From: Treponema sp.
GTDB taxonomy: Bacteria > Spirochaetota > Spirochaetia > Treponematales > Breznakiellaceae
Direction of reading: 5' to 3'
Length of the DNA stretch: 5,618 bases
NCBI GenBank assembly: GCA_031263265.1
Contig: JAISGE010000156.1
Span: 1-5,618, forward strand
A program made the position numbers and the translations under genes. Shown in pieces: positions 5,581-5,618 of this stretch (within the stretch, counting starts at the first letter, position 1; each line of letters starts with the position of its first letter). The notes beneath the pieces were generated by a model, which was given only the letters and a program-made list of their open reading frames with translations, was not told the DNA's origin and did no database searches.

Positions 5581-5618
5581 ATGAGCAGTATTGAATATGT
5601 GGAGGCCCGGGAGATCCT
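5581..5618 (+). CDS. eno: Enolase, N-terminal fragment cut by window end
   Basis: Only 12 full codons are present, reading MSSIEYVEAREI with the next codon beginning CT (Leu). This fits the conserved N-terminus of bacterial enolase, where a short strand is followed by a REILDSRGNP-type block. Enolase converts 2-phosphoglycerate to phosphoenolpyruvate in glycolysis. GGAGG (5571-5575) lies 5 bases before the ATG, a strong ribosome binding site suited to a highly expressed gene. The identification rests on a dozen residues, so it is probable and not certain. Confidence 0.8.
   Translation, partial: MSSIEYVEAREI

Overview
The window carries seven protein genes: six complete ones plus the first codons of a seventh. 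Base composition is roughly balanced and genes are tightly packed. The organism looks like a spirochaete, possibly a Treponema relative. This is inferred from the signal peptide of the binding protein, which ends in VFA-G followed by a charged linker, and from the N-terminus of the last gene (MSSIEYVEAREI), which reads as a spirochaete-like enolase. It is not proven by any marker gene here.

Left part (65-904, minus strand): a DapF-fold, cofactor-independent amino-acid racemase or epimerase with both catalytic cysteines. Its motifs resemble the histidine racemase CntK more than true diaminopimelate epimerase. It is divergently transcribed from a three-gene polar amino-acid ABC importer (1029-3352, plus strand), consisting of a periplasmic binding protein, a permease and an ATPase. 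The 124-bp space between them holds a good sigma70-type promoter for the importer (TTGCCA, 17 bp, TATACT). The arrangement suggests that an imported amino acid is the substrate of the racemase, or that its D-isomer is taken up. No metallophore genes (cntL- or cntM-like) are in the window.

Middle part (3422-4213): exonuclease III / AP endonuclease (xth). It has its own promoter (TTGCCA, 17 bp, TATATT) whose predicted start of transcription falls on the ATG, and there is no Shine-Dalgarno sequence, so the mRNA is probably leaderless. Just upstream lies a 12-base match to the 3' end of 16S rRNA.

Right part: a pRiA4b ORF-3-like protein (4245-4847) and a small rhomboid intramembrane protease (4857-5423) follow in the same direction, closely packed and in the same reading frame as each other, separated by one TGA. 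A 157-bp spacer with an inverted repeat and a plausible promoter then leads to the start of enolase (5581 onward, cut by the window end).

Most genes are recognisable household or transport families. The unusual points are the CntK-like racemase beside an importer, the probable leaderless xth, and several small structures in the intergenic spaces.
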